The notes under the pieces: generated by a model
What the model was told of the DNA's origin: nothing
The model's database searches: none
The model's input: the letters and a program-made list of their open reading frames with translations, nothing else
Assembly: GCA_038496445.1 (NCBI GenBank)
Contig: JALMLS010000499.1
Coordinates: 1 to 57,661 of the forward strand
Source of the DNA: Trichosphaerium sp. ATCC 40318
Lineage: Eukaryota; Discosea; Flabellinia; Trichosidae
DNA length: 57,661 bases
Reading direction: 5' to 3'
Part shown: piece after piece, positions 1 to 12,154 of the stretch
How the letters are laid out: each line of letters begins with the position of its first letter
How positions within the stretch are numbered: position 1 is the first letter of the stretch
Made by a program: the position numbers and the translations under genes

Positions 1-595
1 TTAGTTACGCTCCACACGGTGCGTATCACACAGTCAAAATATCATCACTCCATGTGTCATCACTGATTTGTGTATTTATTTTAAACTCATAGCACAAAAT
101 AAAAACACATCAGCCAGAGTTTTTTGCTATTATTCTGTCGCTTCATTTGTTATACAAGTTTGAGAGTGTTTCGTTTTTTAACCCGTAAGTAGTTGAGCAA
201 GCAAAAAAAAAAAGAGCAAAGGTATGTAGCACCTCATACGAGAATCTAGAGTGAACACAATACAACAATTTTCAAGACCTGTTTGTGTTCGTGCACCTGT
301 TATTGTAACAGCACAAATAATTTTTTTCTCAACGATTCCATGTGTTGCTCTCCTTCGCAAACAAGTAAAAGGACATACTAACATTCTTTGTTATCTTTGA
401 AAAGAAAAAGACTGTGGGTTGTGTACAACCAAAGCGGTTCATAAAATGTTTTCAAAGTTGTATCACACCACAGAATCTTTCAATACGTGTAAAATTCCTA
501 GCGTTCAGTAAACAATGAGCCGGTTGCACATAAACAGTGCACACAGTACTTAACTGCCAACAGACAAAAAAACAAACAACAAGCAATCATACACT
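1..595. other. 5' flank of lectin gene
   Basis: No gene is recognised here. The stretch is AT-rich and is repeated with clear divergence at 47175-47774. The part nearest the lectin start, from about 300 to 595, is almost unchanged between the copies, so it probably holds the promoter and 5' UTR. I see no unambiguous TATA box. Confidence 0.5.
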
Positions 596-1111
596 ATGCG
601 CACCTTCTTGTACCTCGCTGTATCTTGTATACTCCTTACAGTGTGTATTGCAATTCAAGAAGACAAAAAAGAAGAAGAACAATACTTTGTCATCTGGAAA
701 GAAGCCTTCGACAACGGTGCTATGGATGCTGGATCAGGCGGAAGCAATGGACAGAGTGTCAAAATTAGAGTGTACGACCCAAACGATCATGGTCAGCACT
801 GGATCGAGTCACATGCCTCGATATCAGGTTACTTCAACTACCGCAAAAGGGACACGAACTATTGCCTGGATGCCAGCCATATAGCGGCAAACGGAGAGGA
901 CGTCAAGTTGTGGACTTGTGACGCACACGAAACGAATCAAATGTGGTACAAAGTCTTGTATGGTTCAAACTCTCGCCTGTTCCGACACCCTTACACGTCC
1001 AATTATGTGGCTGATCACGCCGGACCCAATGACAATGTACTCATGTGGCAGAATGTTGGAGGTGGTCATCCTGACACGAACAACCAACTTTGGGAAAGGA
1101 AAGTCATCTAA
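596..1111 (+). CDS. Small secreted ricin-B-like (beta-trefoil) lectin, copy 1
   Basis: This is a single-exon ORF of 171 aa. Residues 1-20 form a hydrophobic signal peptide, followed by an acidic/lysine stretch, so the product is probably secreted or lysosomal. The mature part contains the block NYCLDAS (about residues 88-94) and two QxW-like motifs, NQMW (114-117) and NQLW (163-166), typical of ricin-B/beta-trefoil carbohydrate-binding domains. There is no enzymatic domain, so this is a lectin and not a ribosome-inactivating toxin. At about 150 mature residues it fits one trefoil. It differs from copy 2 at residues 20 (I/L), 126 (S/Y) and 149 (L/H). The sugar specificity cannot be read from the sequence. 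Unlike its neighbours it has no introns. Confidence 0.75.
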   Translation: MRTFLYLAVSCILLTVCIAIQEDKKEEEQYFVIWKEAFDNGAMDAGSGGSNGQSVKIRVYDPNDHGQHWIESHASISGYFNYRKRDTNYCLDASHIAANGEDVKLWTCDAHETNQMWYKVLYGSNSRLFRHPYTSNYVADHAGPNDNVLMWQNVGGGHPDTNNQLWERKVI

Positions 1112-2105
1112 AGTTAAATAAAATCGCGTATAAGCGGTCCTCACCAGCATCAACTATGCCTCATGTTTTGTGTTAAACAAAAAACCAACTCTTGGTTACT
1201 TTTTTACAATTGTTACTGTCGTAGCTTTGAGCTGTGTGGTGCGCATGCGAGGTAACAAAATACCTTATCCCTTCATTAGACAAAGTTGTTGTACTCATCT
1301 GACTTGTGTTTTCCTTTTTATTTTCAGTCTTTAAAATAGTCCATGCAAGTTTACTAGTACGTTGGATTTTTTTCCTTGAAGTTATAGCTAGACTTCACGA
1401 CACCTGTATGCTTTGTGCACGTGATTGCGTTGGAAATGCGAAAAGTGTCCCTACTTTTACTGTACCCTGCTTGTTGAATTGCTTCTGTGCCGTACGACGT
1501 TGTATTGTAGGTACCTTTAGATAGGTACAACGTAACGTTGTATTAATGTTAACGCAAGTGTTCTTGTGCTCGCTCAGTTTAAACTCATACCACAGGCCAG
1601 TGTTGAAATTTTTTATGTCGATCTCTGTCGCCTTTAGTTACTGTTAGCTCGCGCTACAGTTAGGAGACTTTCTACTTTAATACAACCATTTTAGTCTACA
1701 AAACCGCTTTTTCAGCGCCGTATTTACCCTGCAGAAGGGTATTCCACTGAGCGCGGCGTACGTCGTGTCTGCGGTCATAGCTAAACCTGTAGATACAACT
1801 TCACTTTGGATGGAGCTAGCATACACGCTATACGTATTCAAATTGGCGTGTATAACGTACTAAAATAAACAAAGAATTCTTCGCTACTCTTAAAGCAACT
1901 TTTTCTGAAACATAGGCAAAATCGAGAACAACAAGTACAAACCAGCGCAGGTGTTACGATTTGGCGTTTTCGTTTCTCGCTACACCTCCTCGTTTTATGA
2001 GTTTTTTTCAGTGATCAAGAACTCAACTTGCTTTGAAAAAACAAAACGCTGTTTTCTACGCTCTAACGGCTACGAAGAACCCCGAACTATTACTATAAAA
2101 TAACA
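1112..2105. other. Intergenic, lectin to STAT
   Basis: No coding gene is supported. The stretch is nearly identical in copy 2 (48291-49291). It probably holds the STAT promoter and 5' UTR. A TATAAAA-like string lies about a dozen bases upstream of the STAT ATG, which is too close to be a usual core promoter. Confidence 0.45.
1117..1122 (+). promoter_or_regulatory. Poly(A) signal of lectin gene
   Basis: A canonical AATAAA lies 5 nt past the lectin stop codon, so the 3' UTR is probably very short. It is conserved in copy 2 just after 48290. Confidence 0.5.
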
Positions 2106-4855
2106 ATGAGCAAGCGCAAGTTAGATGACACACAGGGACGCGCCCACCTGCTCAACTCGTCTGATTTTGTTGATGGCAGTAACAATTTGTTACCATCGTT
2201 GTACGGCCTTTTGTTGCCTTTAGTTTTCTCTTAATGCTCTGTTTTCTCTTATTTCTGTTCTTTTATCTGAGACCGTTTCTCTTAAATAATTGTTAGAAAT
2301 GCTTCAGGAGACCTACAAGGTTTTTATTCTCTTGGCTCGAGTGATCCTATAGCGTTTCTGAACTCTGGGGGCGCTATGAACAACTTGCAGCAGAGTAATG
2401 ATCATTCTGGCCAGCAACCTCCTCAAGTTGTTCCTGGTCTACCCCCACTCGCCCAGAGCTTCAAAACCAACGCAGGGTGTTAGTTTGGCCCCAAAATCAG
2501 AACCGTCTCTCGAGCCACCAAGAAAGATCCAGCGCCTAGAAGCACCTTCAAATGCTCAAGCACAATCTGTGGCAACCCTCACGGTACGTACAGCGTCAAA
2601 ATAATGTACAACGCGTCGTACATGTATTTTTCCTAACAATCGTTTTGTGAACGCACTTTTTTTATTTTTTGGCTTCTGACGAACTCTGTGTAGGGTATTC
2701 CACCAAACGCTACGGCAAGAGGTCCATCGAATGCTCTCGGTGGTACTGGAATCACCCACAACAACATACAAGACACCGGTATTTCAGCCCTTCAAAAGCT
2801 TGCACAAGGCCGGTACGTAATGAATTTCCCGATAGACGCTTTTGGATCAAAAAAAAGAAATTAAAAAGTGACCGTTGGTTCACCTTGTTTGTTGTTAGAA
2901 ACTATAGCACTTATTATTATGTAGACACTACACCGAAATTAAAGCCATTGAAATGAGCTTGAAGCATATTCGGGCGAACATTATGCGAGGTGACGGAACA
3001 GGCGTAGACGCTTCCTTAAAAACAACAAGGAATCAACTCACTGGTATTTTGGCCGAACTGAAGGTCCGTATTTCGAACGCTTTAAAAAATGACCTCCTTT
3101 GACTTTTCTTCCTAATTCATGAATGTTTGTCATTTTACGTTAAATTAGACCGTTTAACGCTTTTTAGACGCTTGAAACGATGCACTTTCTAGAACCTAAA
3201 GACTTTAAAGCTTTGGAAACCATTCGCGAATTTATCGAGACTTATCTCATTCCTCAATTGACGTTATACCAAGGGGATGTTAAATACATGGTAACGAACC
3301 CTCCAGGTCAAAGGTACACAATCCGGTTGTGATTTTTTTTTTTTTTTGCTTTTGGCTCGAAGACGTTTTTGTACTTATCTTCGTTACTTTAGACGCGATT
3401 CGCCTGTGTTTTTAGGCTTAACACAAGAGCGCGCTGGTCCTGTCTTTAAGGAAAAACCTATCGGCACATTTTCTCTTCGTTTGTTGACCTCCGCTCGTGT
3501 CTCACATATTACAACCGTACGTTCTCAATTGTTTTATTTTTTGTATTTCTTTGCTTTCTTGTGCACTCAAATAATATTTTAGGGACATGTCGCACCTGAA
3601 TTGATTGAAGCGGCACAACGTATCAAAAGAAACAATCAGGAACTCGAGAATTCCAAACAAGTCTTCAACGAGACTGGTATTGCCGTCTTCAATGAGCTTA
3701 AATTCAATGCTGGTACCTTTCCTAACCTGGTTCGCATGAAGTTCCGCGTTCAAGTTCAGGTACGCTAAACCTTGAATGAGTTTTTTTAGTTCGGCTTGTT
3801 TTTTTTTTTTGACTTTATTTTAGGTCGTTATTGACGGCGCTACCATCACTAAGAACCTCGAGAGTAACGCTTCTCAACCTTTTATTTCAATGACAAACAC
3901 TGGATCACAGTGGAAGGACGCAGCAGGTTCTTGGCTCAAGGACGATGCGTTCAAAGGTAAGCTTTGGTTTTATTCGATTTTCTGAGTGAATAACTTTTTT
4001 TGTAGAGAAATTTGAAATCACTGTTCCTTGCTTCTGGAATTACTTTCAAAAGCATTACTTGACAGCAACCAAGCAAGAGGTTTCTAACGTAAAGCGTCCT
4101 CTTTTCTTGACTGATTTTGACTATTTACTCATTTCGAAATTCGGCCTTGGCATAAGTAAGTATAGCAGTACCTTCACTTTGCAACGTTTTATGTGTTAGT
4201 TATTAAATGAGTATTTGTAGAGGATAAGAAGAACATTACTCAACGCGAATTTGAAAAGTTTTGGAACTGGATAGGACCTGGCTTGAAGAAGATCCGTTAC
4301 CAAAAATACCTCCTTTGGTTGTTTGAGAATGGGTACTGCTTTGAAATACAAAGTTTTGAAATTTTTTTTCCCATAACTTTTTTCTGTTAATTGTGCTTAC
4401 CTTCCTCTTTTAGCTACTTGTGTGCGTTTGTTACAGGTTCTGACGCGGAGAGAGAGCTTGAAGGCCACGAAGCAGGAACTTTTATCATTCGTCTTTCAAA
4501 ACGTATCGAAGGCGAGTTTGTTATTAGTTATAAGCTAAAAACAACCGTCCGACACTATTTGATTCAACCTGACGATACTGCTGATAAGAAAAAGACTCTA
4601 ATCGACTTTTTGGGTCAGAATCGCTCATTCCTTCATATTCTCCAAATGCGTACATCTGTCGATGGAAAGAAGGTATTCTACAAGCATGATAAAGATGAGG
4701 TTCTCGCCAAGTATTACAAGAAGCCTCCAAAGCAGAAGGCAAAGAACAAGGCCTTACCTCAAAATCCTTACGACGAAAATGTTTGGAGTTTGGATGCTCA
4801 ACCTGCCGCTCCTCCAGCAAGACAAGTCCAGAGACGTAAAAAGAAGGTTAATTAG
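2106..4855 (+). CDS. STAT-like transcription factor, copy 1 (frameshifted in exon 2)
   Basis: Eleven exons are read: 2106-2178, 2308-2583, 2694-2812, 2925-3063, 3168-3313, 3393-3516, 3583-3759, 3824-3956, 4006-4155, 4221-4332 and 4414-4855. In order they encode a low-complexity N-terminus, a helical region, an Ig-like DNA-binding region (block FISMTNTGSQW), a STAT linker (FWNWIGPGLKK) and an SH2 domain with the phosphotyrosine-binding arginine in GTFIIRLS. STATs are latent cytoplasmic factors that dimerise through SH2-phosphotyrosine contacts and enter the nucleus. Relative to copy 2, two C residues are missing from a C run at about 2452 (three C instead of five). This shifts the frame before the DNA-binding region and leads to a stop. 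It could be a real null allele or an assembly error. AATAAA lies at 4988-4993. Confidence 0.8.
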
Positions 4856-5296
4856 TACCGCTTTTTAAGTCCTTAGCCACTTCGATCATTACCCTTAACC
4901 TCCCTCCACCATATCCTACCGACAACGTCGTGCGAGTGAGTGATAATTAAGCGCAGTGTTGTATTTTTTGTAAGTTGATAGTAAAAAAATAAAAAAAAAT
5001 CCAAAAAAATCAGTCTACCACGTTACCAAGACTTCCTTACATCTCATGAAGTTCGGGTAAGAGTTGTACTTGAATTGTAAACGCTGTAACATATTTGAGA
5101 TATTAGTCGTATTGGTTTGGTCGTGTTTATGTTTTTTTTCATACTTTGCATTATTTGAACTCAGTCATTGTTGACACCCACCATTGTAATCGTATTTAGT
5201 ACATTGGTTTAATGACAACACGTGGTGAAGGTTTACAGCGTCTGAGTTGTTAAGCAAGACAACTTATGCTGTAGAACGATTCTTGTCGTGTAAAGC
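4856..5296. other. Intergenic, STAT to VWA8
   Basis: This contains the STAT 3' UTR, with an A-rich tract and AATAAA at 4988-4993, then presumably the VWA8 promoter. No gene is seen. It is conserved in copy 2 (52045-52485). Confidence 0.5.
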
Positions 5297-8200
5297 ATGC
5301 TGAGGGCTGTACGAGCCAAGAGAGGTGCATTTTGTGCTCAATTTAGGCACCAAAAGGCTTGTAGAAACGTAAAACTACGTTTTTGCTCTCAAAGTAGCAA
5401 ATCTAGCGTCCTGAGTACGTTGTAATGCGTAAGCGAATATTTTTTTTACGTGTTAAAGAGCTCCAACTTGGTTCTGTTGAATATCCCTTAAAGCCTGGCG
5501 CAGTAGAGCATATACCTTCTACACGCCAAAAATCGTGGTATGCTCGATCAATATTGGACAGTAGGGAGACTTTGTCGCATATTGAGTGGATTCTCAAAAA
5601 AGACTTGTTAAAACAAGATGTTATACTACTAGGGTACGCTAAAACAGTTCTGACATGCTAAGGTGAACTGTCAAATGATAAAAAGACCATTTTCTGACTT
5701 GTCGTCACAACAGACCACCTGGTTCACTTAAGAGGTGGATAGCTATGAGATATTGTGAACTTACAAACAGAGAATGCGAAGTTATATCTATCACAAGGGA
5801 TACTTCAGAACCAGACTTAAAACAAGTAATTTATTTTTGCTTTTTTTTACTTTGAAACTTTGATCAAAATTGTACTTCTGTGGCTTGTTGACGCTTATTT
5901 TTTTCCGTGGTAGCGTAGAGAAATTGTAAATAAGACTGCATCGTTTATAGATTCTGTGGCAGTCCGTGCTGCAATACACGGACGCGTTTTGATCATTATT
6001 GGATTGGAAAAAGCAGAAAGGAATATTTTGCCTATTTTGGTATGTCACGTGATTTTTTTTTTCATAAACTATTTTAAGAACATCTTATGTGCATTACGGT
6101 CTCACAAGATAATATGACATAGAATAATCTATTGGAGAACCGTGAGATGCAATTAGAGGATGGTCGTTTCTTAATGAATCCAAAGAATTATGATGAGTTG
6201 ATCAAGAAAGGCAATACAAAGGAAGATTTAGATAATTTACAGATTGTTCGTGTTCATGATGACTTTAGAACTATTGCTTTAGCTCTACCGGTATGATTAT
6301 CACTACTTACTATTAATTCTTGGTGTAAAGCTCATATTATTGATGTAAACTACTAGTCTAAATACAAAGGAAATCCCTTGGATCCTCCACTACGATCAAG
6401 GTTTCAAGCTCGTCTTATTCCTCCGATATCATCGAGTACCCAGATTGATATAATTGGGCGTGGCTTAGGTGATGCCAGCGAAGACGTAACGGGAGTAGTA
6501 AAGTTTGCCGAAGTTCTTAGAGAATATCAAGAGTACTCACAAGGTAAGATTTCGTTCTTAGCAAAGTTGGTCACTTAAGACTCTTGTCTCATATTCAATC
6601 CATAGAAAATTACACAGACTTGATTTCTAGTGATCTAGAGTTCCCTGATCAAGGAATAGAGCAAATTTATAAGGTAGGTAAAGTGATATTCAGCGAGTTT
6701 AACTGTTGTTAAAAGCTTGTCGAAAAATTTAAAAACCTGCCATTGCGTTCAGTTGTACAAAACGTATTTCCACTTGAATTAGCAGATGGTGGTGCAAGAA
6801 AATCTAAGAGTGTTGTACGAGATATGATTCGTTCTGTAAGGTCGATGAGTAATATTAAAATGGATAACTTGTTTGACATGGACAAAGCAAAAGTTTCTTC
6901 AATGTTCAAAGATTATCACGTGTCATCGAACGCCAATAGCGATGATGTATATACTACAAGGGAAATACAAATTTCTATATCTGACCGCCTATTTAAAGTC
7001 AACGTACCTTGCGGACAAGGAAAATCAATTGGCGATGATCAATATGTCGTTACTGATTCATTGAAGCGAGTTATCATGTCTATGCTTATGTCTCATGCTG
7101 TTGATTCTGATATATGCATAGTACGGATTATTAATTTATTATCAGTGTATGTACATACTTACACTTACATTTGCATTAGGTTGGTCCTAAAGGAAGTGGT
7201 AAAACGAGGTTGATAATGCATTTTGCTTCTTTACTTGGATATGAGATTGAAACTGTTTTGCTTTACAAAGATATGAACTATCGCGATTTGCTTCAGGTAC
7301 GTTAAACTCTACGTTTCATTATCGTAGTCAAGTATTAACGTTGATATAAGCGTCGCATGACACGTGAAAATGGTGATACGTATTGGAAAGATTCAGGTCT
7401 TATTAATGCAGCTATAAATGGTAAACTAGTTTTGTGTTAGTCGATTCTAAGCTAACTGAAATTATAGGAAAAATAGCTGTTCTTGATAACGCTGATCGGC
7501 TTGGTTCAGATGCTATTGCAAGTTTACAACAGCTGTTTTTAGATAGAGAGGTATAATCTCCATTAATTTGAGGAGTTTATTTCTCCTAACGTTATGTTTT
7601 GATAACAGGTTGTTCTTTGTGATGGCACACGTCTTATTTCTCATCAACATTATCAAGATCTTTTAAAAGAATATACGAAAGAACAATTAAAGGAAAAGAA
7701 TCTTGTTCCTATACATCCATCATTTAGGTACATTGTAAAGTTAAAATGGGTAAAAAGTTGAAGTTAAAATAGGATTATTGTTACAGCTAACACAAAATCG
7801 AACTCATCCGAGAATTTCTTCACAAAGGAAGTTCAGACATTGTTCCAATTCCTTACAATAGAAGGGATACCAGGCAACGAAGAAGAATCAATACTTTCAG
7901 TGCACGTTCCTAATGCATCGAGGAAAGTAACAAGGACGGTTTCTGATGTGGTAGAAGAAATTAACAACACTGTCGAATTCTCAAAAAGTCCTGTTTCTTT
8001 ACGGCAGAAAATACGTGCCTTACGAAAAGTAAGTGCCATATCAGAAGGTGTAAATGATAAGGGTATATACGAAGTACTAAATCAGGCGCTTCTTGTACGA
8101 TTCTTACCAGCAACAGCCAAGAAAGTATTACTACGCATTCTTAAAAAATTCTCAATCACCAAATCAGTACGTTTATCATGTGATAGTGCCTTGTTAAAGT

Positions 8201-11200
8201 AATATATAGAGTAAAGAGAGTCTATATGATAATTGTGACTTATCAATGGAACCTTACAAGTCTTCAGAATCGCATCTTGTACCTAAACCGCAGTTCTTTG
8301 ATATTCCAGAACATGTTGATATACTAACAGATATGGAACGGGATTTTGCACTTGGTGAACACTTACTTCTCATTGGTAACCAAGGAACAGGAAAGAATAA
8401 GCTCACAGGTAACTCAAACTCACTTTAAACAAACCAAATTAAAACAAACATAGATAGATTCCTTGAAAAGTTTTCACTTCCTAGACAGTACATTCAACTT
8501 CACAGAGATACAACTGGTTCGCTATCCAAACCTGCCAAAAAATTTCGTTTCTAACAAGATCTAGTGGCGTCCTTGACTTGTCAAGCTACTATTGTAGATG
8601 GAGCTATTACATACGAAGATTCACCACTAGTACGCGCAGTTCGAAATGGTCACATCTTGGTAGTAGGTGCGAAGAATCATGTTCTGTTGTTTTTTTGTAT
8701 AATACTAATGCACAAAAAAGACGAAGCAGATAAAGCGGATGTTGAAGTTGTATGTATTCTTAAAAACCTTATTGATGGAGAAATGACATTATCTGATCAA
8801 AGGTGAAGTACTCACTACTCTCGTTCAGTCTCTAAAAATAGTAATAGGCGTATCTTATCAAAAGAACGAGCTGCGCTTTCAACAAATGAAAACATAATTG
8901 AAATTCACCCTGATTTCCGAATGATAGTACTAGCCAACAGGTATTATAATAAATGATTTACTTTCTACTAATTCGTGAGTATAGACCTGGATGGCCGTTC
9001 TTAGGGAATGACTTTTATAGAGAGTGTGGATCAATGTTTAGCTGGTAATTAACGGACTATTTCAACTTCTTGTGTACTAACCATTACTAAGCCACGCTGT
9101 TGATAATCCAGGCCAGAGTAGTGAGCTATTGTTGTTAAAGAATTATGGACCAAACGTTCCTGAGATAACATTACAAAAGCTTACATATGTTTTTCAAGAT
9201 TTACGCAAATTGCATGAACAGGTAAGTTAGTTAAACAATTTGTTCACGTGCTAACAACACTTAGGGCATGTTATCGTATCCTTATTCAACTAGAGAAGTT
9301 GTCAATATTGTGAAACATTTGAACCAATACCCTGATGAGAGTATGGAGATGGCTCTTGAAAACGTTTTCAACTTTGATGCATACAATGCGTACGATAACT
9401 TTGCAGTGATATTTTGCTTATTTTGTTTAACAGCGAAGTTACGAAGCTCATTACTTCTGTACTCAACAAACGCCAGTTCAATCTATCAGGAGATTTTCTT
9501 AGCACTACACGTGGTGCAGCAGCACGTGCTATAAGGCAAAACTTGGAAATCAAGTACTACAAGAACGGAAAAGAAGTTAGTTCATGTTACAGACTCGTTC
9601 TTACGGTTGAGTAGGTTTCAGCGCCCAAACATGGCAAGGTAGACCCAACTAATGCTCCTCACGTTGGAGGAAATACATGGGCAGGTGGTTCTGGAGGTAG
9701 AGATACTGCTGGTCTAGGCGGTAAAGGAGGACCATACAGACTTGATTCTGGTAGTTTTTCTTTTTGTTCTTTTGGTTTTCAGTTAAATCTTTTCAATCTT
9801 TGGCGCTTAACCAAACTGTGCAGGTAATCCTGTTCATCAAATATCAGATGAAGAAAAGAATAGTGTACCTAAAGAAATACAGGAAGCTGCAAGAAAGATG
9901 GGACGTGAAGCATTGGCTAAGAAATTAAAGGAAATTGAAATGTCTAAGTATGATGCTTCTGTTTATGAGCAATATGCAAAAGATATTAAAGACCAAGTAG
10001 CACAATTACGTGTCATACTTCAAGGTAAAAACAGAAGTTACAACAGCTCTCTAGAGACAAATTTTTTCCAGCTCAAAACAGGCGAACGCAAAATCTTTTT
10101 TCAGTTTGATCTGTTGGTTTTTAACACGTGATAAAAAAGGATTGGAAGCTAAAAATAGCAATGACCGTGAATGGTTGAAGCATCAGACTACAGGGGATTT
10201 AGATGATAGTAAGCTTGTTGAAGGGATAACAGGAGAAAAAACTATTTATAAAAGACGTGGAAGTCCAAGCAAGAATCAAGTTGGTTTCGGAAGTAAACCA
10301 AAAATAGCAAAGTTTGTACTCGATATAAGCGCCAGGTACGTATTATATTTAAAATAAGGGTCAGTGAAGGTTTAACATGTGTATGTAGTATGTACAGATT
10401 CAACGGATATGATGGTAGACTTGAACGTATGCTAGAACTTGCAGCATTGGTACAACCTCATTTTTTACTTTGAACCTTGTTAATTTTTTTTACTTTAGAT
10501 TATGGAGTCCTTTGAAGGATTTGAGGCACAAATACAGGTACTACAACGATAAATTAATATAAATCTAACTGAATTAGTATTCGATGGTTGGCCATTCTGG
10601 AGATTCAGCTGAAATCAAACTTGTTGATTATAACAGACAACCAAAGAACAGAAAAGAGCGTCTTCAAGTTATACAACAAATGGCTGCACATCCTCAATAT
10701 TGTTGGTGAGTACATGAGACTTTAAGCGTATTAAGTAACCAATATTCCATTAGGTCAGGAGACAATACTTTAGAGAGTACAGAACAAGCTATTGCTGAGG
10801 TTGGTAATAGAGACGCTGACGAACGATTTGTTTTTGTTTTAAGTGATGCAAATTTTGAAAGATATGGTACAGAGGTTTTTTACTATTATTCGTCTTAACC
10901 ATACGCTTTAGGTATCTCCAACAGATCTTTTGCAAAAGTACTTGCTAGAGATGAACGTGTACAAACGCATGTTATATTTATTGCATCAATGTTTCAAGGA
11001 CAAGCAGAAAAGTAAGAAAGATCTCAGAAATAGTTTAATCTAATTGTTTTATTTCAGCATTGTAAAACAACTTCCAGCTGGTAGAGGAAGTGTTTGCTAT
11101 GAAACAGGTACATTCTATTTAGTTCCTTTTGACTTATACTTATAATATATGACTTACACGTTTTATTTAAAGCGAACCTACCACTCATTTTTAGTAAAAT

Positions 11201-11228
11201 ACTTACAGAGAACTTACTATCAGATTAA
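5297..11228 (+). CDS. VWA8: VWA8-like mitochondrial AAA+ ATPase with VWA domain, copy 1, complete
   Basis: I read 32 exons (5297-5414, 5459-5633, 5714-5825, 5914-6039, 6123-6290, 6357-6543, 6606-6673, 6716-7120, 7180-7296, 7351-7420, 7468-7550, 7609-7727, 7773-8166, 8210-8408, 8454-8516, 8565-8666, 8721-8802, 8848-8940, 8985-9044, 9092-9221, 9265-9389, 9434-9575, 9615-9750, 9824-10024, 10140-10335, 10389-10449, 10499-10537, 10578-10705, 10754-10866, 10912-11011, 11058-11107, 11173-11228). They join in frame to 1405 aa. The N-terminus is Arg-rich without acidic residues, as in a mitochondrial presequence. AAA1 has GPPG near residue 98 with a degenerate Walker A. AAA2 has GPKGSGKT near 455. AAA3 has GNQGTGKN near 769 and VVDEADKA near 836. 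The C-terminal VWA domain has the MIDAS motif DISAS near 1220. Animal VWA8 is about 1900 aa, and the long segment between AAA3 and VWA is missing here. The family is a mitochondrial matrix ATPase, and its substrate is not evident. The start is the first ATG giving the presequence. Confidence 0.9.
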
Positions 11229-12154
11229 ATATAATTTTTTTTCTCACTCTGTTTTGTTACTTTGGATTACAAATCCTCCTCAATGATTCCCGAAGCGAAA
11301 GTTATGAGATAAAGTTACATAACATCCACAGACAATTTTTGATTCATTTGTATGCGACCAAGTTCGAACAGCAAAAAAAAAACCTTAAGGCTTATTTCTG
11401 GTATACCTATTGTATTCACTCCGAGCTATGACTCTAGTTTCATAGCTCCTTATTATAATCATTGCAAAAGGTATGTGAAACTCGTGCGAAACCACGTTGA
11501 CGAAATAGAAACTGACACGTGCACACCCTTTCATTCTTTAATCTCTCGGTTACGTTATCTCTAAACCTTATATTTGGTGCCTTTGAGTAACAAAGTTCTA
11601 TTCATGACAAACGTTTGTGATTACGCGTAGCGTAGTCAAAGAAAAATAACTGAAGTTCTATACCTGTGTTGTCCTCAAAAACGACAATCGAAGGTACCTA
11701 CATAGTCTACCAATTGCTACATCAAATCGGTGCTGAGATTTTGAACATGCTCACATGCTCACATCTTGCTTTATCAATATTCCAAGGTCGTCGAATTACT
11801 CGTGGCTGCCATTGGACCATCTCTAGTAGTCAAGGTCACGAAAAGGATAGGGTAATGAACAATTGCGGTACTGTGAAACGGTATAAAGTACAAACAAATA
11901 AAATATATTAAACCATTGTACGATACGTGAACGCGGATCGCGAATTCTTGTTCTATGAACAGGGTTTGTCGCATTAATGTCTTTGTTCATGGCATTAGGA
12001 GATGTATTAATATTCAGGTTTGTTACGTTATTGTAACCAAATCAGTAAAAACACAGAACGCACATTACAAGTGTCACTTCACCGAAAAATCGCATGTGTC
12101 AAGTAACACCGACTTAATATTGCTTCGCGATAATCTCAAGAGTGACAACACGTC
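11229..12154. other. Intergenic, VWA8 to ankyrin-PARP A
   Basis: Only short unsupported ORFs occur and I recognise nothing in them. The direct repeat cannot be followed here because copy 2 ends at the window edge near the position matching 10468. Confidence 0.45.

Larger units (their letters stand above)
1..10468 (+). repeat. Direct repeat, copy 1 (lectin-STAT-VWA8 block)
   Basis: This block is repeated in the same orientation at 47175-57661, with an offset of about 47.17-47.20 kb that drifts through small indels. Gene order, intron positions and intergenic DNA all match. Most of the block differs only by scattered single-base changes and homopolymer lengths. The first roughly 270 bases are much more divergent. 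Copy 1 begins at the window edge, so its true left end is unknown. The repeat may be a tandem duplication, two haplotypes joined in assembly, or redundant ends of a circular contig. Confidence 0.95.

Noticed and set aside
596-1111. Ricin-like toxin
   Set aside because: Only the lectin (B-chain-like) fold is present. There is no N-glycosidase domain or other toxic enzyme in the ORF or next to it.
8517-8564. Apparent stop in VWA8 exon around AAA3
   Set aside because: A 48-nt intron with a GTTCGC donor joins HRDTT to VASLTCQ, matching the expected family pattern, so the gene is intact.
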